Both the position numbers and the translations under genes were made by a program. DNA of 59,237 bases from Martinezella calliandrae (GTDB lineage Bacteria > Pseudomonadota > Alphaproteobacteria > Rhizobiales > Rhizobiaceae), in contig NZ_JARFYN010000042.1 of the NCBI RefSeq assembly GCF_030272695.1, forward strand, positions 1 to 59,237. The letters run 5' to 3'. The stretch's first letter is position 1. Each line of letters starts with the position of its first letter. A model generated the notes under the pieces. That model was not told the DNA's origin, searched no databases, and worked only from the letters and a program-made list of their open reading frames with translations. Of the stretch, positions 8,806 to 17,412 are shown in pieces.

Positions 8806-8891
8806 CCATGTTATTGGCCCATCGGTGGGTTTGCTGGTTTGCCGGGCGCTTCTCTGTGGCTGGCTTGGATCGAATGGTCACGAGGGTCATC

Positions 8892-9653
8892 ATGAGTGGT
8901 TTTAACCAAAGAAAGGACGCACTGCTGCGGCTGCTCCAGATAGGAGCGCCGACTGTGCAGGCTTTGAGCGCCGCGCTTGGCGTTTCGGTCGCGACGGTGA
9001 GGCGCGATCTGGCGACCCTTGCGGACGAAGGTGTGATTGCCCGCACCTATGGAGGCGCGACGCTGCTGCAACGAGCCGAGCCGACCTTTGATTTCCGCAT
9101 GCGGGTCGCCGCCGCCGCAAAGCGCAGGATCGCCGAAGCGGCCTTCGATGCACTCGACGGAGCCTCTACGATTTTTCTGGACGCCGGCACGACCATCGGC
9201 GCGTTTGCCGAAAAACTCGCCCTCATGCAGGACAGCCTGAACGGTCTTGTTGTCGTCACGCAATCGCACCGCGTCGCTGCCATTCTGGCGAATATCGCCT
9301 CTATCGAACTTTTCCTGCTCGGTGGCCGCTACCGGGCCAATTCGGAAGGCGTGTTCGGTCCGCTTGCGGAACGAACCATCGAAGCCTTTCGCTTCGAAAA
9401 AATCTTTCTTGGGGCGGATTCCGTTTCCGCTGAATTCGGGCTCGGCGAAACAACGCTGGAACAGGTCCGCCTGAAAGAAATCGCCATGCACCGAACCAAG
9501 GCGACCATCGTGCTCGCCGATGCGACCAAATTTCAGGATCAGAACTTACCCTTTTGGGCAAGGCTGCCCGAGGGCGCAATATTGCTCACCGATGAAGCAA
9601 GCGAACATTTGCGGAAGCAATATCGTGACGCGGGCCTTACGATTTGCACATGA
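8892..9653 (+). CDS. DeoR/GlpR-family transcriptional regulator
   Basis: 253 residues from the ATG at 8892 (M-S-G-F-N-Q-R-K-D), chosen over the in-frame ATG at 8808 because GAGGG precedes it and family alignment begins there. N-terminal helix-turn-helix (V-Q-A-L-S-A-A-L-G-V-S-V-A-T-V-R-R-D-L) is followed by the DeoR hallmark E-G-V-I-A-R-T-Y-G-G-A. The sugar-phosphate sensing domain contains F-L-D-A-G-T-T near 95 and L-L-G-G-R-Y near 140. It lies 86 bp after pdxA2 and probably represses the kinase/pdxA2 divergon in response to a phosphorylated four-carbon intermediate. Confidence 0.9.
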   Translation: MSGFNQRKDALLRLLQIGAPTVQALSAALGVSVATVRRDLATLADEGVIARTYGGATLLQRAEPTFDFRMRVAAAAKRRIAEAAFDALDGASTIFLDAGTTIGAFAEKLALMQDSLNGLVVVTQSHRVAAILANIASIELFLLGGRYRANSEGVFGPLAERTIEAFRFEKIFLGADSVSAEFGLGETTLEQVRLKEIAMHRTKATIVLADATKFQDQNLPFWARLPEGAILLTDEASEHLRKQYRDAGLTICT

Positions 9654-9758
9654 GTTGCACCGCCCAGCGACAGGCATTTCAAGATCCGGCCCGGCACTCA
9701 TCGATCAAAAGTCGGCAGCCAAGTCTCGCAGTCCTTGGCGCCTGCCTCGGCTTTCCAA

Positions 9759-11318
9759 TCAGAACGAATTGACGATGTCACCGCCGGTTTGCATTTGCTG
9801 GACCATCTTGTGCGCGTGATAGTGCATGGCGCATTTGATGGCATAGATCTGCAGGATCACCGGAGAACGGCGGCGCAATAGGAGTTTCCAGAGGCGTTTG
9901 CGATAGATATTGCGCAGGTCCGCCTCTTGTACCCGACGCATCAATCTTGTGAAAATCCCCGCAGCCTCAAAAGCCCACATCAGATTTAGGGCAATCAGGC
10001 GGATGGGATGGCGACGCAAATGGCGCAGGCGCGTCCGCTCCGGCTGGATTCGAGCATCGAGATAGAGCGCGTCCAGCCTGTCGAAATAAGCAGCAGGTTG
10101 GTGAAGGTCGCTCAGCACAGCGAGATAGCCGTCACGCAAAGTTTCCCGGCTGAGATTGAGGGGAATGACGTTGGTGCCGTAAGCCGGTGGATCGGCGTGG
10201 TCCAGCCGTCCTTCCTTTTCCAGGCGCGTATAGAGCGGCGTCTTGGGAATGGCGGCCAGCATGCCGATCATCGCATTGACGATCCGTGCGTCCTTGATGA
10301 ATATGCGCTGGGCGTCAAAGATCGTGGCGTCGTCGCTATCAAAACCCAAGATCATACCGCACCAGACCTCCATGCCGGTCTGCTGGATGGAGTGGATCTT
10401 CTCCAGCATCGTTCCACCTTTTCTAAGATTCTGGAGCTTCTTGGTCTCTCGTAGCGCTGCTTCGTTCGGCGTCTCGATGCCGATGAAAACGATGCGGATA
10501 TTGGCATCGACCATGAGCTGCATCAGCTCGTCATCGTCGGCAAGATCGATCGAGGCTTCCGTGAGGAACGTCATCGGATAGTGGTTGCGCTCCTGCCAAG
10601 CCACGACTTCGCGCAGCACTTCCTTGATCGCCTTCTTGTTGCCGATGAGATTGTCGTCGACGATAAATGCCGTATCCATTCCGGCGGATAGCAATGCCTC
10701 CATCTCGGCGATAATTTGTGCGCTGGTCTTAATCCGCGGCTTTCGACCGAACACGACAATGATATCGCAAAAGTCACAGGTGAACGGACAACCTCGCGAG
10801 AACTGGAGACTGCCGAGCGCGTACTCATCCATTTTCAATAGATCGAAACGCGGGATCGGCACCTTACTCATGTCGGTCTTGTCGGATTGCTCGTAGCGCC
10901 TGACATGACGACCCTCTTTCCATTCGAGCAGGAATTGCGGCCAGGTCTCCTCGGCCTCGCCGATAAATGTGACGTCCACAAGCCCTTCGAAATAGTCCTC
11001 CTTGACGGTGACCCATGGTCCCCCGACGACGGTGAAACAATTGCGCCCTTTGAGCTCCGTCAAAATTTCCTTCATCCGAAACCGTTGTACGATCATGCCG
11101 GTGAGCGCGACGATATCCGCTTGCGCGCAGAGATCGTAGTCGATCGGCTCCACATTCTCATCCACGAGCGTAACGGTGTGTTCGGCGGGCGTGAGTGCTG
11201 CCAGCAAAGGCAGACAGGCGACGGGAAGGTTTGCTTTTACGTCAAACAACGGAAGCGCGTGTTCCATGCCCCAATAGGAGGTTTCGAAACGCGGATTGAT
11301 GATGATGATATGAGCCAT
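9759..11318 (-). CDS. B12-binding radical SAM protein with DUF4070-like C-terminus
   Basis: 519 residues. N-terminal cobalamin-binding (Rossmann) region, about 1-150, with L-V-D-E-N and G-G-P-W. Radical SAM core has cysteines C177-x3-C181-x2-C184 in S-R-G-C-P-F-T-C-D-F-C-D, which ligate the [4Fe-4S] cluster. The overall layout and the F-x-D-D-N-x-I-G-N-x-K and G-I-E-T-P motifs resemble HpnP (hopanoid C-2 methylase) and the wider DUF4070 group. No hopanoid genes are nearby, so substrate is unknown and I do not use the hpnP symbol. ATG at 11318 is preferred (GGTGGGAT upstream) over GTG at 11327. Flanking genes run in the opposite direction, so it is probably monocistronic. Confidence 0.82.
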   Translation of the reverse strand: MAHIIIINPRFETSYWGMEHALPLFDVKANLPVACLPLLAALTPAEHTVTLVDENVEPIDYDLCAQADIVALTGMIVQRFRMKEILTELKGRNCFTVVGGPWVTVKEDYFEGLVDVTFIGEAEETWPQFLLEWKEGRHVRRYEQSDKTDMSKVPIPRFDLLKMDEYALGSLQFSRGCPFTCDFCDIIVVFGRKPRIKTSAQIIAEMEALLSAGMDTAFIVDDNLIGNKKAIKEVLREVVAWQERNHYPMTFLTEASIDLADDDELMQLMVDANIRIVFIGIETPNEAALRETKKLQNLRKGGTMLEKIHSIQQTGMEVWCGMILGFDSDDATIFDAQRIFIKDARIVNAMIGMLAAIPKTPLYTRLEKEGRLDHADPPAYGTNVIPLNLSRETLRDGYLAVLSDLHQPAAYFDRLDALYLDARIQPERTRLRHLRRHPIRLIALNLMWAFEAAGIFTRLMRRVQEADLRNIYRKRLWKLLLRRRSPVILQIYAIKCAMHYHAHKMVQQMQTGGDIVNSF

Positions 11319-11685
11319 TGATCCCACCGCTCCATGACTTTGAAGACTTAGTTCGGCATTCTGTTAAGGCTTTTCGTTCGGATCGGCTTGGTACCTGGTT
11401 GCCCTGCCCCAAACGGAACGGGACCACCCTCCCGCGGCACCGCCAGGCGCTGTATTAGCAGTGTTAAATGAGCTCAAAATTAAAATACAGGAAGCCGCGA
11501 AAGTCCCGACCCGCGATTGCCCAAGCAATCGCAATTTATCAGAGCCGGGCGCCGGAAGCAGATCCAACTTCTTTGCTACATCTTTCCGGGCGTTAGTCGA
11601 CGACAAAGAGCATCCGCGTGCAAAATATAAGGAACTATACGAACATATGCGCGTTGAGGAAAATTCGTCGTTCGGGGGTTCAGTC
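11319..11685. other. Gap before small exported protein
   Basis: Nothing recognisable. The reading frame of the downstream gene stays open back to 11461, and the segment 11461-11685 has a lysine/glutamate-rich translation of unclear reality. The region is more AT-rich than its neighbours. Confidence 0.35.
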
Positions 11686-12192
11686 ATGCCGTGCTTCGCT
11701 CGCGTCCTCCTGATCTTGTCTATCGGCCTTTTCCCAAGTTTGGCAGCCGCAAATGAAAGCGATTTTCTGCAATCTCTGCAGGGAAAATGGACCGGCAAGG
11801 GGACAATCCTGCGTCGGATCGGGACGTCACCGATCAACGTCGCATGTACCTTTGCATTAACAACAAGCGGGCTCTCGCTCTCCATGCGCGGCGATTGCCG
11901 GGGCATGCTCGTCGTCAGTCGCCCGATCTCTGCCGACCTCAGAGTGAATGGCACGCACTATAAGGGCGTCTATGTCGGCCCCGCGGGGGGACGTTCAGGA
12001 TTGTCCGGAAAGCGCCAGGGAAATACCATCGATCTTGCCGTTCACTGGGCAAAAGAGGTCAACGGCAACCGGACGGCGAGGATGACGCTACAGGAAGTCG
12101 GCGGCAGTGGCCTCAATCTGCGAACGATCGACCGCGATCCGAAAACCGGCAAATCGGTAATAACGAGCGATATCGCTCTTCGCCGGATCTAG
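11686..12192 (+). CDS. Hypothetical exported protein
   Basis: 168 residues from ATG 11686, chosen because a standard signal peptide follows immediately (hydrophobic L-L-I-L-S-I-G-L-F-P-S-L, A-A-A cleavage) and GGGGG lies about 7 bp upstream; upstream ATG 11647 is also possible. The mature protein starts D-F-L-Q-S-L-Q-G-K-W-T-G-K-G and is predicted mostly beta-strand with one cysteine pair (A-C-T-F, D-C-R-G), like small periplasmic lipocalin-type folds. Family not recognised and no operon partner. Confidence 0.6.
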   Translation: MPCFARVLLILSIGLFPSLAAANESDFLQSLQGKWTGKGTILRRIGTSPINVACTFALTTSGLSLSMRGDCRGMLVVSRPISADLRVNGTHYKGVYVGPAGGRSGLSGKRQGNTIDLAVHWAKEVNGNRTARMTLQEVGGSGLNLRTIDRDPKTGKSVITSDIALRRI

Positions 12193-12231
12193 CATGACCG
12201 CCGGCTCGAAGACCCGAAGAAGCGGTACAGT

Positions 12232-12582
12232 CTAGCCGAGCATCTTCTGACTACTGATCCCAAGGATGTCGTTGGCGAGAGCAAGAGCAATGCCAGCGGC
12301 AACGATGATGACCCCAATCAGAAAAAGACGGCGGGCGCGGTCGTATTTGACCACCAGCAGAGAATCCCGTGCAAGCAAATCGGCGAAGACTTTCACCTGC
12401 ACAGCAATTCCGACGACCATCACCGTCATCGGCAGAATATCGACGCGGCTCCAATCGTTCGGATTGGAAACCCAGCGATTGATGAAGCTCAGCGAGAAAC
12501 CGACGATGATCCCAACGGCGGTCAACGATCCGTTGCGAAAGGTCGCATCAATTTTTTCCTGATCGTCTATTTCCGGCGCCAT
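12232..12582 (-). CDS. Small hypothetical membrane protein
   Basis: 116 residues. Three hydrophobic segments (about 20-37, 50-68 and 85-107) predict an inner-membrane protein, with a short acidic N-terminus (P-E-I-D-D-Q-E-K-I-D). ATG 12582 is preferred to the upstream TTG because GGGAAG precedes it. Family not recognised. It converges with the preceding exported-protein gene; the 40-bp gap shows no strong terminator. Confidence 0.55.
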   Translation of the reverse strand: MAPEIDDQEKIDATFRNGSLTAVGIIVGFSLSFINRWVSNPNDWSRVDILPMTVMVVGIAVQVKVFADLLARDSLLVVKYDRARRLFLIGVIIVAAGIALALANDILGISSQKMLG

Positions 12583-12918
12583 GTCGCTTCCCGCCAAATG
12601 ACGACCTGGTCGTCAAGTTTCCCAGGTCAGCCAAGCATCCTCGCAGCCTTATGTCCAGATCTATCGGTTCTCTGTTTGGTTCCGCACAGTCCTTTTGCGT
12701 TTCGCCGAGATATTTGTCATGCAAGTCCTCCGTGCGGCGCAGCAGGTAATTTTAAGAAATCGTCGGGAAAGCTTTGTGAAACTCAAGCTTGGTTCCCGTC
12801 TGGGCGTATTTCACCGTGGCAGAGGTCATTCCTTGGAAACGACGAAGCCGCGTCAAGATTACGATACTCGACGCGGCTCGAGTTGCCGATCAATTTGCTT
12901 GTTGATCGCAGCCGCAGC
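12583..12918. other. Gap with a weak stem-loop
   Basis: No gene recognised. A 9-bp inverted repeat AGCCGCGTC / GACGCGGCT (12846-12854 and 12870-12878, 15-nt loop) lies downstream of the minus-strand DUF4168 gene and may act in its transcription termination; no T-run accompanies it. Confidence 0.3.
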
Positions 12919-13380
12919 TTACTGTTGCGCAGGCGGAGCGGCCTGCTGTCCAGGTGCCGATTGCTGTGCAGGCGCCGCCTGCTGGATCTTTGCCTGAACT
13001 TTTTTTACGAGCGCAGGATCCTTCTGAGCAGCGGTTAGAATTGAGTTGTATTCCTTTACAGACATGCCCGAGGAGGCCTGGACAGCCTGCACCATCTGTT
13101 TGCCCGCTTCGGCCTGTAACTGTTGCTTCGCGTTCGCATCCGGCGTTGCTCCGATCTTGGCTGAATATTCCTGCCTGATCTTGTCCACCTGGAGATACGC
13201 GACTGCAAAAGCCTGAATTTTCTGATCGCTGATAGCCGCACCCTGAGTATCTGGTTGCCCCTGGGCAGGCTGCGGTTGCTTGTCTTGCGTTGCCTGCTGC
13301 GCGGACGCAGGGCTGATGAGAAACATCAAGCTCAAGGCCGCAGCGGTCAACGATGTAGCGGTGATATTGCGAGTGATCAT
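12919..13380 (-). CDS. DUF4168-domain exported protein
   Basis: 153 residues. Signal peptide (about 1-28, ending S-P-A-S-A-Q-Q), a glutamine/proline-rich linker, then a DUF4168 helical domain (about 50-120: Q-K-I-Q-A-F-A-V-A-Y-L-Q-V through Y-N-S-I-L-T-A-A-Q), and a low-complexity Q/A/P tail. DUF4168 proteins are small periplasmic proteins of unknown function in alphaproteobacteria. ATG 13380 is preferred over 13386 because AGAGGA then sits 6 bp away. Stands alone. Confidence 0.78.
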   Translation of the reverse strand: MITRNITATSLTAAALSLMFLISPASAQQATQDKQPQPAQGQPDTQGAAISDQKIQAFAVAYLQVDKIRQEYSAKIGATPDANAKQQLQAEAGKQMVQAVQASSGMSVKEYNSILTAAQKDPALVKKVQAKIQQAAPAQQSAPGQQAAPPAQQ

Positions 13381-13866
13381 CTTCATTCCTCTTTAATAGC
13401 GCGGAGAGAGAGAACGCCTCTTTGATGGCGCAGAGTGAAGGGCGGCATATCGCATTGATTAAGCCGTCGGTTAGGGTTGAGGAGCGAACCGGCGACAATG
13501 TGGCTCTCAAACGTTTTCTGTGGGGCAATAGCGCGGCGATCTGCTGACCATAGGGTGGCAGCTTTGTGGCTCCGCCAGCTGGGGCTCACCACCCCGCCAC
13601 TTCACAGCACGATGCGGGCTGAACGAATTCCGCCGCATAAGGCTGGTTCCGCTTACAGAACCACAGAGATAAAGATGCCGTCGCCGGGTCGACATGCAGT
13701 CAGGCAGGTGGAGAGGCTGACCACGAAAACGCGGTCCTTTGTAACCAATTGTATCAAAACGTCGGAAAGCTACATCCCCATTCAAAGCCCATGAGATCGT
13801 GACACATCGCGGATACATGGAAGCGGTTTCTTCATCACCACGTCGGATCCACTTGGAGAGAGATCA
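13381..13866. other. Gap holding the hydrolase regulatory region
   Basis: No gene recognised between the minus-strand DUF4168 gene and the hydrolase. The right part (13738-13818) contains the shared stress-regulon motif described separately. The left part shows nothing clear. Confidence 0.5.
13738..13818 (+). promoter_or_regulatory. Shared stress-regulon motif, copy 1 (hydrolase)
   Basis: Contains TTTGTA (13738-13743), 7 nt, GTAT (13751), then TACAT (13771-13775), GACACAT (13801-13807) and GATACAT (13812-13818). The ACAT-type half-sites are 32 and 11 bp apart, i.e. on one helix face. The same blocks precede dipZ (17256-17335) and ohr (20113-20192), where the first spacing is 21 rather than 32, one helical turn less. 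Direct repeats with an 11-bp period are typical targets of OmpR/PhoB-family regulators. Confidence 0.65.
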
Positions 13867-14919
13867 ATGTCAGAAGATATCAACCATCAACGCCGCCGTT
13901 TTTTTGGCACCGCGGCCATGACCATCGCTGCCGCGCAGCTCGGTATGCTTGGCGTCGCGCAAGCGCAATCCGCTCAGCCCAAGCCGACGGCCCTGCCCCC
14001 GGTCAAGCCGGGAGCCAACACGACCTTTAGTTCCCTCAAGCAGATCAATGCCGGTGTGCTGAATATCGGATATGCCGAGGCCGGTCCCGCCGACGGTCCG
14101 CCTGTCATTCTTCTGCATGGCTGGCCCTATGATATCTACAGCTTCGTAGACGTCGCTCCCGTGTTGGCGTCGCAGGGCTACCACGTGATCATTCCCTATC
14201 TGCGCGGTTACGGCACGACGCGCTTTCTTTCCAATGATACGGTCCGCAATGGCCAGCAGTCGGTCGTGGCTGTCGATATCCTTGCCTTGATGGATGCTCT
14301 GAAAATTCAAAAAGCGATCCTCGGCGGTTTCGATTGGGGCGCCCGTACGGTCAACATTCTCGCTGCGCTGTGGCCGGAGCGCTGCAAGGCCATGGTGTCC
14401 GTCAGCGGCTATCTGATCGGCAACCAGGAAGCCGGCAAGACCCCGTTGCCGCCGAAGGCTGAGCTCCAATGGTGGTACCAGTATTATTTTGCCACTGAAC
14501 GCGGTCGAGAAGGCTACGACAAATACCGGCGCGACTTTGCCAAGCTTATCTGGCAGATCGCTTCGCCGAAGTGGAACTTCGACGACGCGACCTTCGATCG
14601 CAGCGCCGCATCCTTCGACAATCCGGATCATGTCGCCATCGTCATTCACAATTATCGCTGGCGGCTGGCTCTCGCGGAGGGCGAGGCGCAATATGACGAT
14701 CTGGAAAAGCGGCTGGCAAAGGCTCCGGTGATCAATGTGCCCACCATTACGATGGAAGGCGATGCGAACGGCGCCCCACATCCCGACCCCGCAGCCTATC
14801 GCAACAAATTCACGGGCAAGTATGAGCATAGAACCATCGAGGGCGGCATCGGCCATAACCTGCCGCAGGAAGCGCCGCAGGCATTCGCCCAGGCAATCAT
14901 CGATGTCGACAAATTCTAA
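13867..14919 (+). CDS. Tat-exported alpha/beta hydrolase, epoxide-hydrolase-like
   Basis: 350 residues. Twin-arginine signal R9-R10-R11-F-F-G then a hydrophobic stretch ending in A-Q-A, so it is probably exported folded. The hydrolase fold shows the oxyanion motif H84-G-W-P and nucleophile D156 in G-G-F-D-W-G-A; aspartate there is typical of epoxide hydrolases and haloalkane dehalogenases rather than esterases. A C-terminal G-G-I-G-H-N-L-P-Q-E supplies the catalytic histidine. It is preceded by copy 1 of the shared motif and followed by a strong hairpin and a two-component system. The substrate is unknown, perhaps an oxidised lipid or epoxide given the stress-gene neighbours. Confidence 0.85.
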   Translation: MSEDINHQRRRFFGTAAMTIAAAQLGMLGVAQAQSAQPKPTALPPVKPGANTTFSSLKQINAGVLNIGYAEAGPADGPPVILLHGWPYDIYSFVDVAPVLASQGYHVIIPYLRGYGTTRFLSNDTVRNGQQSVVAVDILALMDALKIQKAILGGFDWGARTVNILAALWPERCKAMVSVSGYLIGNQEAGKTPLPPKAELQWWYQYYFATERGREGYDKYRRDFAKLIWQIASPKWNFDDATFDRSAASFDNPDHVAIVIHNYRWRLALAEGEAQYDDLEKRLAKAPVINVPTITMEGDANGAPHPDPAAYRNKFTGKYEHRTIEGGIGHNLPQEAPQAFAQAIIDVDKF

Positions 14920-14931
14920 TCCTCCGAGCAT

Positions 14932-14967
14932 GTCGCCAGCAGTGGTATAAAATACCATGCTGGCGAC
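14932..14967 (+). terminator. Hairpin after the hydrolase gene
   Basis: Stem of about 15 bp with one bulged base (GTCGCCAGCAGTGGTA at 14932-14947 against TACCATGCTGGCGAC at 14953-14967) and loop TAAAA, starting 12 bp after the stop. Only two T residues follow, so it may be a terminator or an RNA-stabilising hairpin. Confidence 0.55.
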
Positions 14968-15001
14968 TTCAGACGGGCTCAAGCTCCCCCTGATGCCCAT
15001 C

Positions 15002-15069
15002 CCGGGCAAACTCCTATACATTTGTTTTGTCATAATTATTAATGTGATAAGCGAAATGAGGTTGCCCGG
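15002..15069. repeat. Inverted repeat framing an AT-rich segment before the response regulator
   Basis: Arms CCGGGCAAACTC (15002-15013) and GAGGTTGCCCGG (15058-15069) match 11 of 12 as an inverted repeat and enclose 44 nt of AT-rich DNA. It lies about 105 bp upstream of the response-regulator start. Could be an RNA leader structure or a protein-binding region. Confidence 0.45.
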
Positions 15070-15174
15070 TTTGAACAGCGGCGGCATAGCCGCCGGCAAC
15101 AATCCGTTCAAGGGCATCCAGCTGCCGTTCAAATATTGCTGTTGCGCCGTTCCGCAGAATAGAGGGCCCCGACG

Positions 15175-15915
15175 ATGGATCACATCGACCACATCTTGAT
15201 CGTCGATGACGATCGCGAAATCCGTGAGCTGGTTTCGAACTATCTCAAAAAGAACGGACTGCGCACCACCGTCGCGGCGGACGGTCGGCATATGCGGGCG
15301 TTTCTGGAAACAAGCTCCGTCGATCTCATCGTCCTCGACGTGATGATGCCCGGCGATGACGGCCTGGTTCTTTGCCGGGAGCTGCGCGCCGGCAAACACA
15401 AATCGACGCCGATCCTGATGCTGACGGCGCGTGATGACGAAACGGATCGGATCATCGGCCTGGAAATGGGAGCGGATGATTATCTCGCGAAACCCTTTGC
15501 CGCACGCGAGTTGCTGGCTCGCATCAAGGCAATCCTGCGCCGAACGCGCATGCTTCCGCCAAATCTTCAGGTCACGGAGGTCGGCCAGCTCTTGTCTTTC
15601 GGCGACTGGCAACTCGACACGACCGGCCGTAACTTGCTCGATCGCGAAGGAACCGCCATAGCGCTCAGCGGCGCGGAATATCGCTTGCTTCGCGTCTTCG
15701 TCGACCATCCGCAACGCGTCCTCAACCGGGATCAGCTTTTGAACCTCACGCAAGGGCGGGATGCCGAGTTGTTCGACCGCTCCATCGACCTTTTGGTCAG
15801 CCGGCTTCGCCAGCGCCTCCGCGACGACGCGCGCGAGCCTGCCTACATCAAGACCGTACGCAGCGAGGGCTATGTCTTCGCGATGCCAGTCGAAATATCC
15901 GAGCTGCGCCAATGA
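15175..15915 (+). CDS. OmpR-family response regulator
   Basis: 246 residues: receiver (about 5-120) with acidic pocket D11-D12-D13, phosphoacceptor D55 (I-V-L-D-V-M-M-P), T-A-R-D and K-P-F; winged-helix effector domain (about 145-240) with D-R-S-I-D-L-L-V-S-R-L-R-Q-R-L and Y-I-K-T-V-R-S-E-G-Y, an OmpR-like subgroup. Its stop overlaps the kinase start (ATGA). It sits between two genes that share a motif with 11-bp-phased half-sites typical of this regulator class, so it is the best local candidate to control the hydrolase, dipZ-msrA and ohr. Confidence 0.93.
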   Translation: MDHIDHILIVDDDREIRELVSNYLKKNGLRTTVAADGRHMRAFLETSSVDLIVLDVMMPGDDGLVLCRELRAGKHKSTPILMLTARDDETDRIIGLEMGADDYLAKPFAARELLARIKAILRRTRMLPPNLQVTEVGQLLSFGDWQLDTTGRNLLDREGTAIALSGAEYRLLRVFVDHPQRVLNRDQLLNLTQGRDAELFDRSIDLLVSRLRQRLRDDAREPAYIKTVRSEGYVFAMPVEISELRQ

Positions 15916-17234
15916 GTACCGTCACAGGGTTTCGGGGAATTCGGCCTTGGCCCCGCAGCTTGGGATCGAGGCTGTTTCTCATCCTTCTCGCCGGCTTGAT
16001 GCTTGCGCAGGGGCTGACTTTCAGTGTCCAGTCCTTGGAACGCTACATAACGGCCAAGACCGTGATGCTTAATACGCTGGAGAGCGATGTGGCGACCTCG
16101 ATCGCCGTTCTCGACCGGCTGCCGGCGGCCGAGCGCGCCGATTGGCTGGACCGCCTTGACCGCGGAACCTACCGATTTGTGCTTGGTCCGGGCCTGCCTG
16201 GAGTGCCCAGCCTGACTGATCAGGGCAGGCAGATTGCGGGCAAAATACAGGATGCCGTCGGTGAGCATTTTCCCATCAGGTTCGAGTCGATACCGGGTGA
16301 CGGCAAACGCCTCCAAGCCCACCTGACCTTGAGCGACGGCAATCCGCTTACGATCGACGTCAACCCCGCACCCATCATGCCGATGGCGCAATGGCTGCCC
16401 TTCGTTCTCCTCTTGCAACTCGGTCTCCTCATTGTCTGCACCTGGCTCGTCGTCCGGCAGGCGATCCGTCCGCTTGCTGACCTGGCCAACGCCGCCGACG
16501 CGCTTGACCCGAACAAGAAGACGCCGCGTTTGGTTGAAGCAGGCCCGAGTGAAGTCGCCCATGCCGCCCGCGCCTTCAATGCCATGCGCGACCGGATCGC
16601 TCACTATCTCGAAGAAAGGGTGCAGATACTCGCGGCAATCTCGCACGATCTTCAAACGCCGATCACGCGCATGAAGCTTCGTGCCGAGATTGCGGAAGAC
16701 TCCCCCGAGAAGGAAAAACTGGTGCAGGACCTGGCCGAAATCGAGCGCCTTGTCCATGAAGGCGTGGCCTATGCTCGCAGCGCCCACGGAAACACCGAGA
16801 AACCTTCCCGCATAGATATTGGCTCCTTCATCGAGAGCCTCGCCTATGACTACCAGGACACTGGAAAAGCTGTGATGGTCGCCGACAAGATCGATGGCGC
16901 CATTGTCACGCGGCCGCATGCGCTCCGGCGGGTCCTGACAAATCTTATCGACAACGCCCTCAAATTCGCCGGCACCGCGGAGATATCTGTGCAAAAGGAC
17001 AACACCGGCGCAGTCCTCATAAAAGTGCTCGATCGCGGTCCCGGCATTCCGGAGGATCAGCTCGACGCTGTTATGCAGCCTTTCTTCAGGCTCGAACAAT
17101 CCCGAGGCCGCGGAACCGGCGGAACTGGACTGGGACTGGCGATCGCCGGACAGCTTGCCCAAGCGATTGGCGGCTCGCTCGCATTGCGCAATCGCGTGGG
17201 CGGTGGGCTGTCGGCGGAAATCTCGCTCCGCTGA
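15912..17234 (+). CDS. EnvZ-like sensor histidine kinase
   Basis: 440 residues. TM1 about 20-40, periplasmic domain about 41-158, TM2 about 160-181, HAMP (R-Q-A-I-R-P-L-A-D-L) and dimerisation domain with H245 in A-A-I-S-H-D-L-Q-T-P. ATP domain intact: N box T-N-L-I-D-N-A-L-K-F, G1 D-R-G-P-G-I-P, F box F-F-R-L-E, G2 G-T-G-L-G-L-A-I. Translationally coupled to the preceding response regulator. The signal is unknown; target genes nearby suggest envelope redox or peroxide stress. Confidence 0.92.
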   Translation: MSTVTGFRGIRPWPRSLGSRLFLILLAGLMLAQGLTFSVQSLERYITAKTVMLNTLESDVATSIAVLDRLPAAERADWLDRLDRGTYRFVLGPGLPGVPSLTDQGRQIAGKIQDAVGEHFPIRFESIPGDGKRLQAHLTLSDGNPLTIDVNPAPIMPMAQWLPFVLLLQLGLLIVCTWLVVRQAIRPLADLANAADALDPNKKTPRLVEAGPSEVAHAARAFNAMRDRIAHYLEERVQILAAISHDLQTPITRMKLRAEIAEDSPEKEKLVQDLAEIERLVHEGVAYARSAHGNTEKPSRIDIGSFIESLAYDYQDTGKAVMVADKIDGAIVTRPHALRRVLTNLIDNALKFAGTAEISVQKDNTGAVLIKVLDRGPGIPEDQLDAVMQPFFRLEQSRGRGTGGTGLGLAIAGQLAQAIGGSLALRNRVGGGLSAEISLR

Positions 17235-17246
17235 TGGATGCAAGGC

Positions 17247-17276
17247 GCCGCTACGTTTGTATCCCAACGTAGCGGC
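17247..17276 (+). terminator. Perfect stem-loop after the sensor kinase gene
   Basis: An 11-bp perfect inverted repeat, GCCGCTACGTT (17247-17257) and AACGTAGCGGC (17266-17276), 8-nt loop, begins 12 bp after the kinase stop; no T-run follows. Part of it (TTTGTA-N7-GTAG) recurs at the same distance from the ohr motif, so it may also belong to the dipZ regulatory region. Confidence 0.5.
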
Positions 17277-17335
17277 CCACCCTCTTCGAACACTTCGTTA
17301 CATTTTCGCCCGATCGGGACACATCGAGGATACGT
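17256..17335 (+). promoter_or_regulatory. Shared stress-regulon motif, copy 2 (dipZ)
   Basis: TTTGTA (17256-17261)-N7-GTAG (17269), then GTTACAT with TACAT at 17299-17303, GACACAT (17318-17324) and GATACGTC with TACGT at 17331-17335. Half-site spacings are 21 and 11 bp. GTAG-to-GACACAT distance is 49 bp, identical to the ohr copy. A possible -10 (TAATGC, 17346) lies 15 bp downstream of the last half-site. Confidence 0.7.
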
Positions 17336-17354
17336 CAGCTCCCCCTAATGCGGT

Positions 17355-17377
17355 CAATGACTGCTCGCCAGTCGTTG
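17355..17377 (+). promoter_or_regulatory. Leader hairpin before dipZ
   Basis: CAATGACTG-CTCGC-CAGTCGTTG forms a 9-bp stem with one G-U pair. A counterpart hairpin sits at the same place before ohr (20211-20234), with base changes that keep pairing. This suggests a conserved 5' leader structure. Confidence 0.5.
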
Positions 17378-17412
17378 CGCCCCGGCGCCCGATCAATCCT
17401 CGAAAGGAAACG

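Noticed and set aside
13870..15912. 680-codon open frame on the minus strand, antisense to the hydrolase and response regulator genes
   Set aside because: It is a GC-driven shadow: the plus-strand genes have clear families and catalytic motifs, and the antisense translation shows no domain.
15870..17267. 465-codon minus-strand open frame over the sensor kinase
   Set aside because: Antisense of a complete histidine kinase; no recognisable protein features.
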